A stretch of DNA of 33,137 nucleotides from an uncultured Sphingomonas sp. (GTDB lineage Bacteria; Pseudomonadota; Alphaproteobacteria; Sphingomonadales; Sphingomonadaceae), in NCBI RefSeq assembly GCF_937859915.1, contig NZ_CALMAW010000017.1, positions 1-33,137 on the forward strand, read 5' to 3'. Both the position numbers and the translations under genes were made by a program. Of this stretch, positions 10,309 to 18,788 are shown piece after piece. Below the pieces are notes generated by a model, which worked only from the letters and a program-made list of their open reading frames with translations, did not search any database and was not told where the DNA came from. Every line of letters starts with the position of its first letter. The first letter of the stretch is position 1.

Positions 10309-12162
10309 ATGCCCGTCTATCGTTCGCGCACCACCACCCACGGCCGCAACATGGCGGGCGCGCGCGGGCTGTGGCGTGCCACGGGCATGACCGACGCCGA
10401 TTTCGGCAAGCCGATCATCGCGGTGTGCAACAGCTTCACCCAGTTCGTGCCGGGGCATGTCCACCTCAAGGACCTGGGGCAGCTGGTCGCGCGCGAGATC
10501 GAGGCGGCGGGCGGCGTCGCCAAGGAGTTTAACACGATCGCGGTCGATGACGGCATCGCGATGGGGCATGGCGGCATGCTCTATTCGCTGCCCAGCCGCG
10601 AGCTGATCGCCGACTCGGTCGAATATATGGCCAATGCGCATTGCGCCGACGCGCTGGTCTGCATCTCCAATTGCGACAAGATCACGCCGGGCATGCTGAT
10701 GGCGGCACTCCGGCTCAACATTCCCGCGGTGTTCGTCTCGGGCGGGCCGATGGAGGCGGGCAAGGTCACGATCAAGGGCGTCACCAAGGCGCTCGATCTG
10801 GTCGACGCAATGGTCGTCGCCGCCGACGAATCCTATTCGGACGAGGAGGTCGCCGCGGTCGAGCGCTCGGCCTGCCCGACCTGCGGGTCGTGCTCGGGGA
10901 TGTTCACCGCCAATTCGATGAACTGCCTGACCGAGGCGCTGGGCCTCTCGCTGCCGGGCAACGGCTCGACGCTGGCGACGCATGCCGATCGCGAAAAGCT
11001 GTTCCGCGAGGCGGGCCATCTGATCGTCGATCTCGCCAAGCGCTGGTACGAGCAGGACGACGTCACCGCGACGCCGCGCGGCATCGCCACCTTCGCCGCC
11101 TTCGAGAATGCGATGAGCCTCGACATCGCGATGGGTGGCTCGACCAACACCGTGCTGCATCTGCTCGCCGCCGCTCATGAGGCGGAAGTCGATTTCACGA
11201 TGGCCGACATCGATCGGCTGAGCCGGCGGGTGCCGTGCCTGTGCAAGGTCGCGCCGGCCAAGGACGACGTGCATATGGAGGACGTCCACCGCGCCGGCGG
11301 GATCATGGCGATCCTCGGGCAGCTCGAGCTGGCCGGGCTCGTCGATGCGACGCAGCCGACGGTGCATGCGCCGACGATGGCGGATGCGCTCGATCGCTGG
11401 GACGTGTCGCGCACGACCAGCGAAGAGGTGCGCAAATTCTTCCGCGCCGCGCCCGGTGGTGTGCCGACGCAGACCGCGTTCAGCCAGGCGGCGCGCTGGG
11501 ACGCGCTCGACACCGATCGCGAGCATGGCGTGATCCGCTCGGCCGACCATCCCTTCTCGAAGGATGGCGGGCTCGCGGTGCTGTACGGCAATCTCGCGCC
11601 CGAGGGCTGCATCGTGAAGACCGCGGGCGTCGACGAGAGCATCCTCACCTTCCACGGCACCGCGCGCGTCTACGAAAGCCAGGACGCCTCGGTGGTCGGC
11701 ATCCTCGGCGGCGAGGTCAAGGCGGGCGACGTCGTCGTGATCCGCTACGAAGGCCCCAAGGGCGGACCGGGTATGCAGGAGATGCTGTACCCGACCAGCT
11801 ATCTCAAGTCGAAGGGCATGGGGAAGGTCTGCGCGCTGATTACCGACGGCCGCTTTTCGGGGGGCACCTCGGGGCTGTCGATCGGCCATGTCTCGCCCGA
11901 GGCAGCGGAAGGCGGGCTGATCGCGCTGGTCGAGACCGGCGATCCGATCGTGATCGACATCCCCAACCGCGTGATCAAGCTCGATCTCGACGACGCGCTG
12001 CTCGCCGAGCGGCGCGCGGCGATGGTCGAGCGCGGCAAGAAGGCGTGGAAGCCGTTCGGCCGCAAGCGCGCGGTCTCGCCGGCGTTGCGCGCATACGCCG
12101 CGCTGACGACGAACGCGGCGCGGGGTGCGGTGCGCGATGTCAGCCAGGTCGAGCGGGACTAA
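10309..12162 (+). CDS. ilvD: Dihydroxy-acid dehydratase
   Basis: The protein has 617 residues (E. coli IlvD has 616). It dehydrates 2,3-dihydroxy-isovalerate and 2,3-dihydroxy-3-methylvalerate in valine and isoleucine synthesis (EC 4.2.1.9). Cysteines of the Fe-S site are visible in [16 protein letters not shown], in [10 protein letters not shown] and in [39 protein letters not shown] near the C-terminus is the second family signature. I chose the ATG at 10309 ([20 protein letters not shown]) over an upstream in-frame ATG because it matches the family N-terminus and follows GAAGAGG. It lies near leuCD, so the branched-chain pathway is partly clustered, although on opposite strands. Confidence 0.97.
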   Translation: MPVYRSRTTTHGRNMAGARGLWRATGMTDADFGKPIIAVCNSFTQFVPGHVHLKDLGQLVAREIEAAGGVAKEFNTIAVDDGIAMGHGGMLYSLPSRELIADSVEYMANAHCADALVCISNCDKITPGMLMAALRLNIPAVFVSGGPMEAGKVTIKGVTKALDLVDAMVVAADESYSDEEVAAVERSACPTCGSCSGMFTANSMNCLTEALGLSLPGNGSTLATHADREKLFREAGHLIVDLAKRWYEQDDVTATPRGIATFAAFENAMSLDIAMGGSTNTVLHLLAAAHEAEVDFTMADIDRLSRRVPCLCKVAPAKDDVHMEDVHRAGGIMAILGQLELAGLVDATQPTVHAPTMADALDRWDVSRTTSEEVRKFFRAAPGGVPTQTAFSQAARWDALDTDREHGVIRSADHPFSKDGGLAVLYGNLAPEGCIVKTAGVDESILTFHGTARVYESQDASVVGILGGEVKAGDVVVIRYEGPKGGPGMQEMLYPTSYLKSKGMGKVCALITDGRFSGGTSGLSIGHVSPEAAEGGLIALVETGDPIVIDIPNRVIKLDLDDALLAERRAAMVERGKKAWKPFGRKRAVSPALRAYAALTTNAARGAVRDVSQVERD

Positions 12163-12167
12163 ACAAG

Positions 12168-12284
12168 CTCCCTCTCCCCGTAGGGGAGAGGGCTGGGGTG
12201 AGGGGGAGCGACGCGTCAGCGTCGCGTCCCAGGTCAGATGTCGGCCACCCTCACCCAACCCTCTCCCTCAAGGGAGAGGGCTTT
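12168..12284. repeat. Three-hairpin repeat between ilvD and cdd, doubling as terminator
   Basis: Three perfect hairpins lie in a row: CCCTCTCCCC/GGGGAGAGGG (12170-12192), GCGACGC/GCGTCGC (12208-12225) and CCCTCTCCCT/AGGGAGAGGG (12259-12280). The last is followed by CTTTT at 12281-12285, so on the plus strand it resembles a Rho-independent terminator for ilvD. The CTCCCTCTCCC type of repeat is widespread in proteobacterial genomes. Confidence 0.8.
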
Positions 12285-12752
12285 TCACGCCAGCCCCAGG
12301 TCCTTCGGCCCGAACGCGTGCGGCAGCAGCGCCGACAGCATGTGGCGCTCGACCGCGCTGCCGTCGGCGGCCGCGCAATAGACCGGCAGGTCGCGGCCAC
12401 CGAGTTCGGCCGCCTCGTTGATCACCTGCCGGCAGCGCCCGCACGGGCCGACCACCGCGCTCCCGGTCGGCATCCCGTCGGACCCCATCGTCCCGCCGGT
12501 CACCGCGATCGCGATCACGTCGGCAAGCCGCCCCTGCGCATTGGCGGTGGCCAGCGCCACCGTCTCGGCGCACAGCGACAGGCCGTAGCTGGCATTCTCG
12601 AAATTGGTGCCGGTGACGATCGCGCCGTCCGTGAGCAGCAGCGCCGCTCCCACCGCGAAGCGCGAATAGGGCGCGTGCGCATGTCGCGCGGCGGCGCGGG
12701 CCGCATCGACCAGCACCGCGACGCCGACCTCCTCGATCGAGACTTCGGTCAT
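12285..12752 (-). CDS. cdd: Cytidine deaminase
   Basis: This 155-residue protein is of the tetrameric cytidine deaminase type and converts cytidine and deoxycytidine to uridine forms in pyrimidine salvage (EC 3.5.4.5). The zinc site is visible as Cys61-Ala-Glu63 in NASYGLSLCAET (Glu63 is the proton shuttle) and Cys104/Cys107 in PCGRCRQV. FAVGAALLLTDG and TGTNFENASYG match the substrate-binding region. The ATG at 12752 follows GAGGGAG. Its stop codon lies in the T-tract of the repeat hairpin downstream of ilvD, so the two convergent genes abut this repeat directly. Confidence 0.95.
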   Translation of the reverse strand: MTEVSIEEVGVAVLVDAARAAARHAHAPYSRFAVGAALLLTDGAIVTGTNFENASYGLSLCAETVALATANAQGRLADVIAIAVTGGTMGSDGMPTGSAVVGPCGRCRQVINEAAELGGRDLPVYCAAADGSAVERHMLSALLPHAFGPKDLGLA

Positions 12753-12773
12753 GCCGTGCTCCCTCGCAAAGCC

Positions 12774-12870
12774 GTTCCCCGGCGAAAGCCGGGGCCCAGG
12801 CCCCACGCCTCTAACGAGCGTCGCGCCTGCCCCAAGCTGCGGCCCTGGGCCCCGGCCTGCGCCGGGGAAC
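12774..12870. repeat. Repeat family A, copy 2 (97 bp)
   Basis: GTTCCCCGGCGAAAGCCGGG at one end is mirrored by GCCGGGGAAC at the other. It is exactly the same length as copy 1 and has a related centre (CGCGCCTGCC is shared). It fills nearly the whole space between cdd and the UPF0262 gene. Confidence 0.85.
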
Positions 12871-12881
12871 TGCGGAGTGTG

Positions 12882-13364
12882 TCACCCACGGATGTGCAGC
12901 ACGCAGATCAGCGTGAACAGCCGCCGCGCGGTGTCGAAGTCGAGCTCGATCTTGCCGTCGAGCCGCTCCTTGAGCAGTTCGGCGGCGTCGTTGTGCAGGC
13001 CGCGGCGCGCCATGTCGATCGTCTCGATCTGCTGCGGCGAGTGCTGGCGGACGGCTTGATAATAACTGTCGCAGATCGCGAAATAGTCTTTGATCGCCCG
13101 CCTGAAGCGCATCATGCCGAGCCCGATCGTCTCGATCGGCGAGCCGTCGGCGCGCTGGATGCCGATCGCGAGCCGCCCCTCCTCGACGTGCAGCGCGACC
13201 TTGTAGGGGCCGGCATAGCCGTCGGGCGTCTCGCGCAACGGGCGGAAATGATTGTCGTTGAGCAGGTCGAGCAGTGCGACCCGGCGCTCCTGCTCGATGT
13301 CGGCGTTGCGCCACAGGATGGTGCGCTCGTCGAGCGAGATGTCGATGATGCGCGGATCGGACAT
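12882..13364 (-). CDS. UPF0262 family protein of unknown function
   Basis: This 160-residue cytoplasmic protein starts MSDPRIIDISLDERTILWRN. I recognise it as UPF0262, a small family restricted mostly to Alphaproteobacteria, by NHFRPLRETPDGYAGPYKVA, GLGMMRFRRAIKDYFAICDS and LDFDTARRLFTLICVLHIRG. There is no signal peptide, membrane segment or catalytic motif that I can name. The start at 13364 has only a weak ribosome site. It diverges from dnaB, with a shared upstream region that contains a DnaA-box-like site. Family members often lie near DNA or nucleotide genes, but no function is established. Confidence 0.88.
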   Translation of the reverse strand: MSDPRIIDISLDERTILWRNADIEQERRVALLDLLNDNHFRPLRETPDGYAGPYKVALHVEEGRLAIGIQRADGSPIETIGLGMMRFRRAIKDYFAICDSYYQAVRQHSPQQIETIDMARRGLHNDAAELLKERLDGKIELDFDTARRLFTLICVLHIRG

Positions 13365-13424
13365 GCGTCTTTGCGCTTATCGGGTTGGTGCGCGCTTGGC
13401 GAGGGGGTCGCGCACCCCCCATCA

Positions 13425-13507
13425 CCGTTCGCACTGAGCGAAGTCGAAGTGCGTGTTGCGGGTGATGCGGTTGGAGCATGTCCTTCGACTGCGCTCAGGA
13501 CGAACGG
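13425..13507. repeat. Repeat family B, copy 1
   Basis: CCGTTCGCACTGAGCGAAGT begins the element, and CCTTCGACTGCGCTCAGGAC followed by CGAACGG ends it in mirrored orientation. It lies upstream of dnaB, between the UPF0262 and dnaB starts. Confidence 0.8.
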
Positions 13508-13524
13508 GGAGGGTTAGGCGAGGG

Positions 13525-13557
13525 TTATCCACAGAGCGTGAAGATGACGGTGGATCA
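13525..13557. promoter_or_regulatory. Perfect DnaA-box sequence upstream of dnaB
   Basis: TTATCCACA at 13525-13533 is identical to the consensus DnaA box. A weaker inverted site, GGTGGATCA (7 of 9), follows at 13549-13557. The pair lies 50-83 bases before the dnaB start, where DnaA could regulate transcription. DnaA binding is inferred only from sequence. Confidence 0.5.
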
Positions 13558-13607
13558 ATCACCGCATCCGCCTTGAGCCGCCTCTCAAAAGAGCGGACAA
13601 GGACGCC

Positions 13608-15128
13608 ATGCTTCAGCCTGTCCCCCACACGCCCGCGCCGGTCGCGCCCGACGTCGCCGCCCTGCCGCAGAATATCGAGGCGGAGGCCGCGCTGCTCGGC
13701 GCGATGATGATCGACAACCGACTGTGCGAGGACGTCCAGATCAAGCTGCGCGAGGAGCATTTCTTCGAGCCGCTCCACGGCCGGATCTATGCGCAGATCC
13801 TGCGCATCGTCGACAAGAACATGATCGCAAACCCGGTCACGCTGCGCCCGCTGTTCGAGACCGACGACGCGATGAAGGAGCTCGGCGGCCCCGCCTATCT
13901 GGCGCAGCTCACCGGCTCGGGCGCGGCGCTGATCGGCGCGCGCGACTTCGCCACGCAGATCTACGATCTGGCACTGCTGCGCGCGCTGGTCGGCGTCGGG
14001 CGCGGCATGGTCGAGAGCGCGATGGACACGTCCGACGAGGTCGATCCCAAGACCCAGATCGAGCAGGCCGAGGTCGCGCTCTACCGGGTGGCGGAGGAGG
14101 GCGGCGAACAGGGTTCGGTCAAGAGCTTCCTCCAGGCGGCGACCGAGGCGGTCAAGAATGCCGAGCGCGCGCTCAATTCGGGCGGGCATGTCTCGGGCAT
14201 CACCACCGGGCTCGACAGCATGAACGCCAAGATGGGCGGCATGCACCGGTCCGATCTGATCATCCTGGCGGGGCGCCCCGGCATGGGGAAGACGTCGCTG
14301 GCCACCAACATCGCGTTCAACGCCGCGATGCGCCGCGTGCGCGACAAGGAAGACGGCATCCCCGACGAGAAGTCGCTCGGCGCCGGCGTCGCCTTCTTCA
14401 GCCTCGAAATGTCGGCCGACCAGCTCGCCACGCGTATCCTCGCCGAGCAATCGGGGATCAGCGGCGAAAGCCTGCGCATGGGCAAGATCAGCCAGCACGA
14501 TTTCCGCAATCTCGCGCGCGCCGCGGCGGATCTCGAGACGCTGCCGCTCTATATCGACGACACGCCCGGCCTGACCATCGCCGGCCTGCGCACGCGCGCG
14601 CGTCGCCTGAAACGCCAGCGCGGGATCGACCTGATCATCGTCGACTATCTCCAGCTGCTGTCGGGCTCGGGCAAGGCGAGCGAAGCCAATCGCGTCCAGG
14701 AGATTTCGGAGATTTCGCGGGGGCTCAAGCAGCTCGCCAAGGAATTGCACGTGCCGGTGATGGCGCTGTCGCAGCTCAGCCGGCAGGTCGAGAGCCGCGA
14801 GAACAAGCGGCCGATCCTCTCCGATCTGCGCGAATCCGGCTCGATCGAGCAGGACGCCGATCTCGTGCTGTTCGTGTACCGCGAGGAATATTACGTCAAT
14901 TTCCAGAAACCGACCGAGCCGGACGCCAACGCCTCCGAATTCGATCCGACCAACGTCGCCTTCCGCGAATGGCAGAGTTCGATGGAGCGAGTCCACGGCA
15001 TCGCCGAAGTGGTGGTGGCCAAGTCGCGGCACGGTTCGACGGGGACGATCCCGGTCAAGTTCGACGCCAAGATCACGCGCTTCTCGGATCTGGTCGATTC
15101 GAACTATGTCGTGCCGGATATGGAGTAG
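13608..15128 (+). CDS. dnaB: Replicative DNA helicase
   Basis: This 506-residue hexameric helicase unwinds DNA at the replication fork and recruits primase. The N-terminal domain (about 20-125) begins LPQNIEAEAALLGAMMID. After the linker helix, the RecA-like domain shows GHVSGITTGLDSMN, Walker A GRPGMGKTS at 222-230, FFSLEMSADQL, Walker B with IDLIIVDYLQLL, and LSQLSRQVESRENKRP. The arginine-rich motif VAKSRHGSTGTIPVKFD lies near the end. The length is slightly above E. coli DnaB (471), owing to an insertion after the FNAAMRR helix that is usual in Alphaproteobacteria. AAGGAC precedes the ATG. No intein is present. Confidence 0.97.
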   Translation: MLQPVPHTPAPVAPDVAALPQNIEAEAALLGAMMIDNRLCEDVQIKLREEHFFEPLHGRIYAQILRIVDKNMIANPVTLRPLFETDDAMKELGGPAYLAQLTGSGAALIGARDFATQIYDLALLRALVGVGRGMVESAMDTSDEVDPKTQIEQAEVALYRVAEEGGEQGSVKSFLQAATEAVKNAERALNSGGHVSGITTGLDSMNAKMGGMHRSDLIILAGRPGMGKTSLATNIAFNAAMRRVRDKEDGIPDEKSLGAGVAFFSLEMSADQLATRILAEQSGISGESLRMGKISQHDFRNLARAAADLETLPLYIDDTPGLTIAGLRTRARRLKRQRGIDLIIVDYLQLLSGSGKASEANRVQEISEISRGLKQLAKELHVPVMALSQLSRQVESRENKRPILSDLRESGSIEQDADLVLFVYREEYYVNFQKPTEPDANASEFDPTNVAFREWQSSMERVHGIAEVVVAKSRHGSTGTIPVKFDAKITRFSDLVDSNYVVPDME

Positions 15129-15158
15129 CGCTTACGGATGAGCTTGGCGCCCCATCCA

Positions 15159-15272
15159 CCGTTCGTCCTGAGCGAAGTCGAAGCCTGTCCTGAGCGCCTG
15201 CAAGGCAGTCGAAGGGGACGTGTTGCAGGAGCGGCGCGTGAGATGTGCTTCGGCTTCGCTCAGCACGAACGG
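15159..15272. repeat. Repeat family B, copy 2
   Basis: CCGTTCGTCCTGAGCGAAGT opens the element at 15159, and a mirrored end finishing CGAACGG closes it at 15272. It occupies the space between the convergent dnaB and small hypothetical gene and may serve as their transcript end. Confidence 0.8.
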
Positions 15273-15288
15273 GTTTGGCGGTGTCTGC

Positions 15289-15639
15289 TCAGGCGAGCTT
15301 GTTGACCGCATGCAGCGCGAGGCCGGCGACGCCCGCGCCCGAGGCGTAGATGCCCACCGACTTGGCGACCGAGCGCGCCGCCGAGGCCGCGGAGACCGCA
15401 CCGTCGAGCACCGAGCGCAGCCCCGAGACGAGACCGGTCACGCCGTCCGATGCCGACGTGGTGGTCGCGGCGGGGGTCGTGGCCGCTGTGGTGGCCGTCG
15501 ACGTCGCCGAACTCGAGGCGATCGCGTCCATGTGCAGCTTGGCGAACAGCGCTTGCAGCTCGTCCGACGCCTTGGTCGTTGCCGGGCGATTGGCGATGAC
15601 GCTGTTCGCGGTCGATACGATGCTCGATAGACTGGTCAT
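15289..15639 (-). CDS. Small Ala/Thr/Ser-rich hypothetical protein
   Basis: I do not recognise this 116-residue protein. Residues 1-42 form a mixed, probably helical segment ending in LQALFAKLHMDAIASSS. Residues 43-65 are almost entirely Thr, Ala and Ser, like a flexible linker. Residues 66-116 contain Val/Leu/Ala helices (TGLVSGLRSVLDGAVSAASA, then SAGVAGLALHAVNKLA-like sequence) that could be weakly membrane-active or amphipathic. It has no cysteine, no clear signal peptide and no enzyme motif. The ATG at 15639 has a GGGGAA about 9 bases upstream. The opposite strand is also open over much of the same span, so coding on the minus strand is probable rather than certain. Confidence 0.6.
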   Translation of the reverse strand: MTSLSSIVSTANSVIANRPATTKASDELQALFAKLHMDAIASSSATSTATTAATTPAATTTSASDGVTGLVSGLRSVLDGAVSAASAARSVAKSVGIYASGAGVAGLALHAVNKLA

Positions 15640-15729
15640 GCCGGCTGATTCCCCAATGCCGGATCGGTCTGCCCGAAAAGGGTAAAGGATTCGTTGGAGC
15701 GGTCGTTATTGGTTGGATGGCGCATCGCC

Positions 15730-15827
15730 GTTCCCCGGCGGACGCCGGGGCCCACGCCCCATCTCGCTATGGATGCGCCGCGCTCGCCACGGACTTCGGG
15801 CCTGGACCCCGGCTTTCGTCAGGGAAC
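15730..15827. repeat. Repeat family A, copy 3 (98 bp, diverged)
   Basis: It starts GTTCCCCGGCGGACGCCGGG; the far end is degenerate (GGACCCCGGCTTTCGTCAGGGAAC, so the stem has mismatches). It lies 5 bases beyond the cysH stop and may terminate the cys transcript. The remainder of 15640-15832 holds no gene that I can support. Confidence 0.75.
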
Positions 15828-15832
15828 GCAGA

Positions 15833-16606
15833 TCAGAAGCTCGGCAGATTGGCCTCGTCGACGGGCGCGTGGATGCCGCATTCGACCTTGTCCCAGCCGC
15901 GCCAGCGGCCCGAGCGCGCGTCCTCGCCGGGCTGGACGATGCTGGTGCAGGGCGAGCAGCCGATCGACAGATAGCCCTGCGCCTCGAGCGGATGGCGCGG
16001 CAGCTTATGGTCTTCGAAATAGGCGTCGAGCCGTGCCTTGTCCCAGCCGGCGAGCGGGTTGAGCTTGAGCTTTTGGCCGGTCGGATGATTGGTGTCGATC
16101 TCGAACAGCGGGATGGCCGCGCGGGTGCTCGCCTGAAAACCCTTACGACCCGAGATCCACGCATCGAACGGGGCAAGCGCGCGCTGCAGCGGCTCGACCT
16201 TGCGGATCGCGCAGCAGCCGTCGGGATCGTAGGACCAGCGCAGCCCGGTCGCGTCCTTTGCGGCAAGCAGACGTGGGTCGGGACGATAGACGCGCAGGTC
16301 GGTCAGCCCCAGCGTCTCGGCGAGCGTGTCGCGGTACGCCAGCGTCTCGCCGAACATCTTCTGCGTGTTGGTGAAGATCACCGGCACGTCGCGGTCGATC
16401 TGCGCGATCATGTGCAGCAGCACCGCCGACTCCGCGCCGAAGGACGACACCGCGGCGGTCCGACCCTTGAGCACGCCCGCCAGCAGATCCGCCAGCATCG
16501 CCTCGGTGGACATGTGCGCATAGCGCGCGCCAAACACGTCCGCGTCGGCCTGGGTGAAGGGCGGCGCGGTATCGATAACGTCGCGGATGCGCGCGGCCTC
16601 AGCCAT
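15833..16606 (-). CDS. cysH: Assimilatory adenylyl-sulfate (APS) reductase
   Basis: The protein has 257 residues. Family motifs are AVSSFGAESAVLLHM (52-66, nucleotide-binding), the substrate Arg/Lys stretch around VYRPD, and the C-terminal catalytic ECGIH with Cys243. Cys131-Cys132 and Cys217/Cys220 (CC and CSPC) are the [4Fe-4S] ligands found in thioredoxin-dependent reductases that use APS (EC 1.8.4.10); E. coli-type PAPS reductases lack them. This suggests that sulfate is reduced at the APS level, producing sulfite for CysI. I chose the ATG at 16606, which overlaps the DUF934 stop by 8 bases, over an ATG 10 codons upstream. It is the last gene of the cys cluster. Confidence 0.94.
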   Translation of the reverse strand: MAEAARIRDVIDTAPPFTQADADVFGARYAHMSTEAMLADLLAGVLKGRTAAVSSFGAESAVLLHMIAQIDRDVPVIFTNTQKMFGETLAYRDTLAETLGLTDLRVYRPDPRLLAAKDATGLRWSYDPDGCCAIRKVEPLQRALAPFDAWISGRKGFQASTRAAIPLFEIDTNHPTGQKLKLNPLAGWDKARLDAYFEDHKLPRHPLEAQGYLSIGCSPCTSIVQPGEDARSGRWRGWDKVECGIHAPVDEANLPSF

Positions 16607-17024
16607 GCCGCAATGCCCAGATGGGCGGCCTTCCATCGGCAGCTTTCTGGTAGACCGCGTCGTAGCGGCTCAGCGCGCGCGCGACCGCGGCGGCATCGAG
16701 CGGCTTGTCCGGTACCAAGGAGTCGAACCCGCAGCGGCGCATCAGCGCGATCTGATCGACCAGCACGTCGCCCTGCGCACGCAATTCGCCGGTATAGCCG
16801 GCTTCGCGCAGGATCCGCCCCGCGGAATAGCCGCGCCCGTCGCGGAAGCCGGGGAACGACACCTCGATCAGTGCGAGCCGGTCGAGATGCGGGATCAGCG
16901 CACGCGCGTCCTCATCCGATTCGAGCCGGACGGCGGTTGCGTTGGTCTGGCCGAGAAACGCGTCGAGCGTCACCGCGGGCTCTTCATGCGCGGCATCGGT
17001 GCGGTAACGGAGGGGATCAGCCAC
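16599..17024 (-). CDS. DUF934 family protein of the sulfate-assimilation cluster
   Basis: This roughly 141-residue protein resembles DUF934, a family nearly always found beside cysI and cysH in proteobacteria. Recognisable stretches are LIEVSFPGFRDGRGYSAGRI, LREAGYTGELRAQGDVLVDQ and MRRCGFDSLV. It is thought to help sulfite or APS reduction, but its biochemical role is unknown. The frame is open to a GTG at 17045 inside the flanking repeat. I prefer the GTG at 17024 because CAGGAG lies about 8 bases upstream and the family N-terminus fits, but either could be used. It overlaps cysH by 8 bases. Confidence 0.85.
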   Translation of the reverse strand: MADPLRYRTDAAHEEPAVTLDAFLGQTNATAVRLESDEDARALIPHLDRLALIEVSFPGFRDGRGYSAGRILREAGYTGELRAQGDVLVDQIALMRRCGFDSLVPDKPLDAAAVARALSRYDAVYQKAADGRPPIWALRHG

Positions 17025-17043
17025 GAACCACCGCTCCTGCAGC

Positions 17044-17130
17044 ACGTGCTTCGACTTCGCTCAGCACGAACGGATTTATTGTGTCGATGGTATATCCACC
17101 GTTCGTCCTGAGCCTGTCGAAGGACGGGTT
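17044..17130. repeat. Repeat family B, copy 3, between cysI and the DUF934 gene
   Basis: TGCTTCGACTTCGCTCAGCA followed by CGAACGG (ending 17073), and CCGTTCGTCCTGAGCCTGTC from 17099, are two half-elements facing each other in inverted order, with an AT-richer gap of 25 bases. This is inside the presumed cys operon. Confidence 0.8.
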
Positions 17131-17143
17131 CCAAGCGCCTTGC

Positions 17144-18778
17144 TCATCCATAGATCGCCTCCTTGAATGGCGCGATGCCGACGCGGCGATAGGTATCGAG
17201 GAAGCGTTCGCCGTCGGTGCGCACCGCCCGGTAGGTCTCGACGGTGCGCTCGATCGCGTCGACGATGCCGTCTTCGTCGAAGCCGGGGCCGGTGATGTTG
17301 CCGAGGCTGGCGTCTTCGGCGCCCGAACCGCCGAGCAGCAGCTGGTAGTTTTCGGCACCGCGCTTGTCGACGCCGAGGATGCCGATGTGGCCGGCATGAT
17401 GGTGACCGCAGGCGTTGATGCACCCCGAGATCTTGAGCTTCAGTTCGCCGAGATCGCGCTGCCGCTCCATGCTCGCAAAGCGATTGGCGATCTTCTGCGC
17501 GAGCGGGATCGAGCGCGCATTGGCGAGGCTGCAATAGTCGAGCCCCGGGCAGGCGATGATGTCGCTGATCAGGTCGAGATTGGCGGTGGCGAGCCCGGCG
17601 CCGTCGAGCGCCTGCCACAGCGCATGGAGATCGGCCTTGCGGACATAGGGCAGCACGATGTTCTGCGCGTGGGTGACGCGCAGCTCGTCGAACGAATAGC
17701 GTTCGGCGAGATCGGCCATCAGGTCGATCTGCGCGGCGGTCGCGTCGCCGGGAATGCCGCCGACGGGCTTGAGGCTGATCGTCGCGATCGCATAGCCGGG
17801 CTGCTTGTGCGGCTTGACGTTCTGGTCGACCCACAAAGCGAAATCGGGATCGCTGCGGTCGATCGTGTCGGGCGCGGCGCTGTCATAGGCGGGGGGCGCG
17901 AAGAAGCCGGCGATACGCTCGAACTCGGCGCGCGGCGGATCGAGCCCGAGCGTTTTTACATGCGCCCACTCGTCCTCGACCTGCTGGCGATAGCTGTCCG
18001 CGCCGATCTCGTGGATCAGAATCTTGATCCGCGCCTTGTAGATATTGTCGCGCCGGCCGTAGCGATTGTAGACCCGCAAACACGCCTCGACGTAGCTGAG
18101 CAGGTCGTCGATCGGCACGAAGTCCTTGATCAGCGGCGCGATCATCGGGGTGCGGCCCATGCCGCCGCCGACATAGACCGCAGCACCGACGTCGCCCGCT
18201 TCGTTGCGGGTCAGCTGGATGCCGATGTCGTGCAGCCGCATCGCCGCGCGATCCTCGTCGGCGGCGATCACGCAAATCTTGAATTTCCGGGGCAGGTAGC
18301 TGAATTCAGGATGGAAGGTCGACCACTGGCGCAGCAGCTCGGCCCAGGGGCGCGGATCGGTGACCTCGTCGGCGGCGGCACCCGCGAACTGGTCCGACGA
18401 GATATTGCGGATGCAATTGCCGCTGGTCTGGATGGCGTGCATCTCGACGGTCGCCAGCTCGGCGAGGATGTCGGGCGTGTCCTTGAGCTCGATCCAGTTG
18501 AACTGGATGTTCTGCCGTGTGGTGAAGTGGCCATAGCCCTTGTCGTAGGTGCGTGCGACATGCGCCAGCATCCGCATCTGCCGCGCGTCGAGCGTGCCAT
18601 AGGGGATCGCGACGCGCAGCATATAGGCGTGGAGCTGGAGATAGAGCCCGTTCATCAGCCGCAGCGGCTTGAACTGGTCCTCACTGAGCTCGCCCGACAG
18701 GCGACGCTCGACCTGCTCGCGAAACTCCTCGACGCGCGTGTCGACGATCGTCTGGTCGTAACTGTCGTATTTATACAT
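17144..18778 (-). CDS. cysI: Nitrite/sulfite reductase, hemoprotein subunit (siroheme and 4Fe-4S)
   Basis: The protein has 544 residues from the ATG at 18778 (MYKYDSYDQTIVDTR). It has the two-repeat architecture of sulfite/nitrite reductases: first ferredoxin-like half-domain with GHFTTRQNIQFNWIEL, then SGNCIRNISSDQF (siroheme pocket), then the second half-domain with RVTHAQNIVLPYV. The cluster and siroheme ligands are Cys410 and Cys416 in ACPGLDYC and Cys453 and Cys457 in SGCINACG. It reduces sulfite to sulfide in the cytoplasm. No flavoprotein partner (CysJ) is visible, so the electron donor may be ferredoxin or encoded elsewhere. The flanking genes cobA, DUF934 and cysH strongly favour sulfite over nitrite as substrate. 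Confidence 0.94.
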   Translation of the reverse strand: MYKYDSYDQTIVDTRVEEFREQVERRLSGELSEDQFKPLRLMNGLYLQLHAYMLRVAIPYGTLDARQMRMLAHVARTYDKGYGHFTTRQNIQFNWIELKDTPDILAELATVEMHAIQTSGNCIRNISSDQFAGAAADEVTDPRPWAELLRQWSTFHPEFSYLPRKFKICVIAADEDRAAMRLHDIGIQLTRNEAGDVGAAVYVGGGMGRTPMIAPLIKDFVPIDDLLSYVEACLRVYNRYGRRDNIYKARIKILIHEIGADSYRQQVEDEWAHVKTLGLDPPRAEFERIAGFFAPPAYDSAAPDTIDRSDPDFALWVDQNVKPHKQPGYAIATISLKPVGGIPGDATAAQIDLMADLAERYSFDELRVTHAQNIVLPYVRKADLHALWQALDGAGLATANLDLISDIIACPGLDYCSLANARSIPLAQKIANRFASMERQRDLGELKLKISGCINACGHHHAGHIGILGVDKRGAENYQLLLGGSGAEDASLGNITGPGFDEDGIVDAIERTVETYRAVRTDGERFLDTYRRVGIAPFKEAIYG

Positions 18779-18788
18779 GGAGAGACAT

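Noticed and set aside
16700..16735. tRNA-like string (GAGTCGAACCCGC) in the DUF934 gene
   Set aside because: No cloverleaf partner sequences; it lies in coding sequence with clear family motifs.
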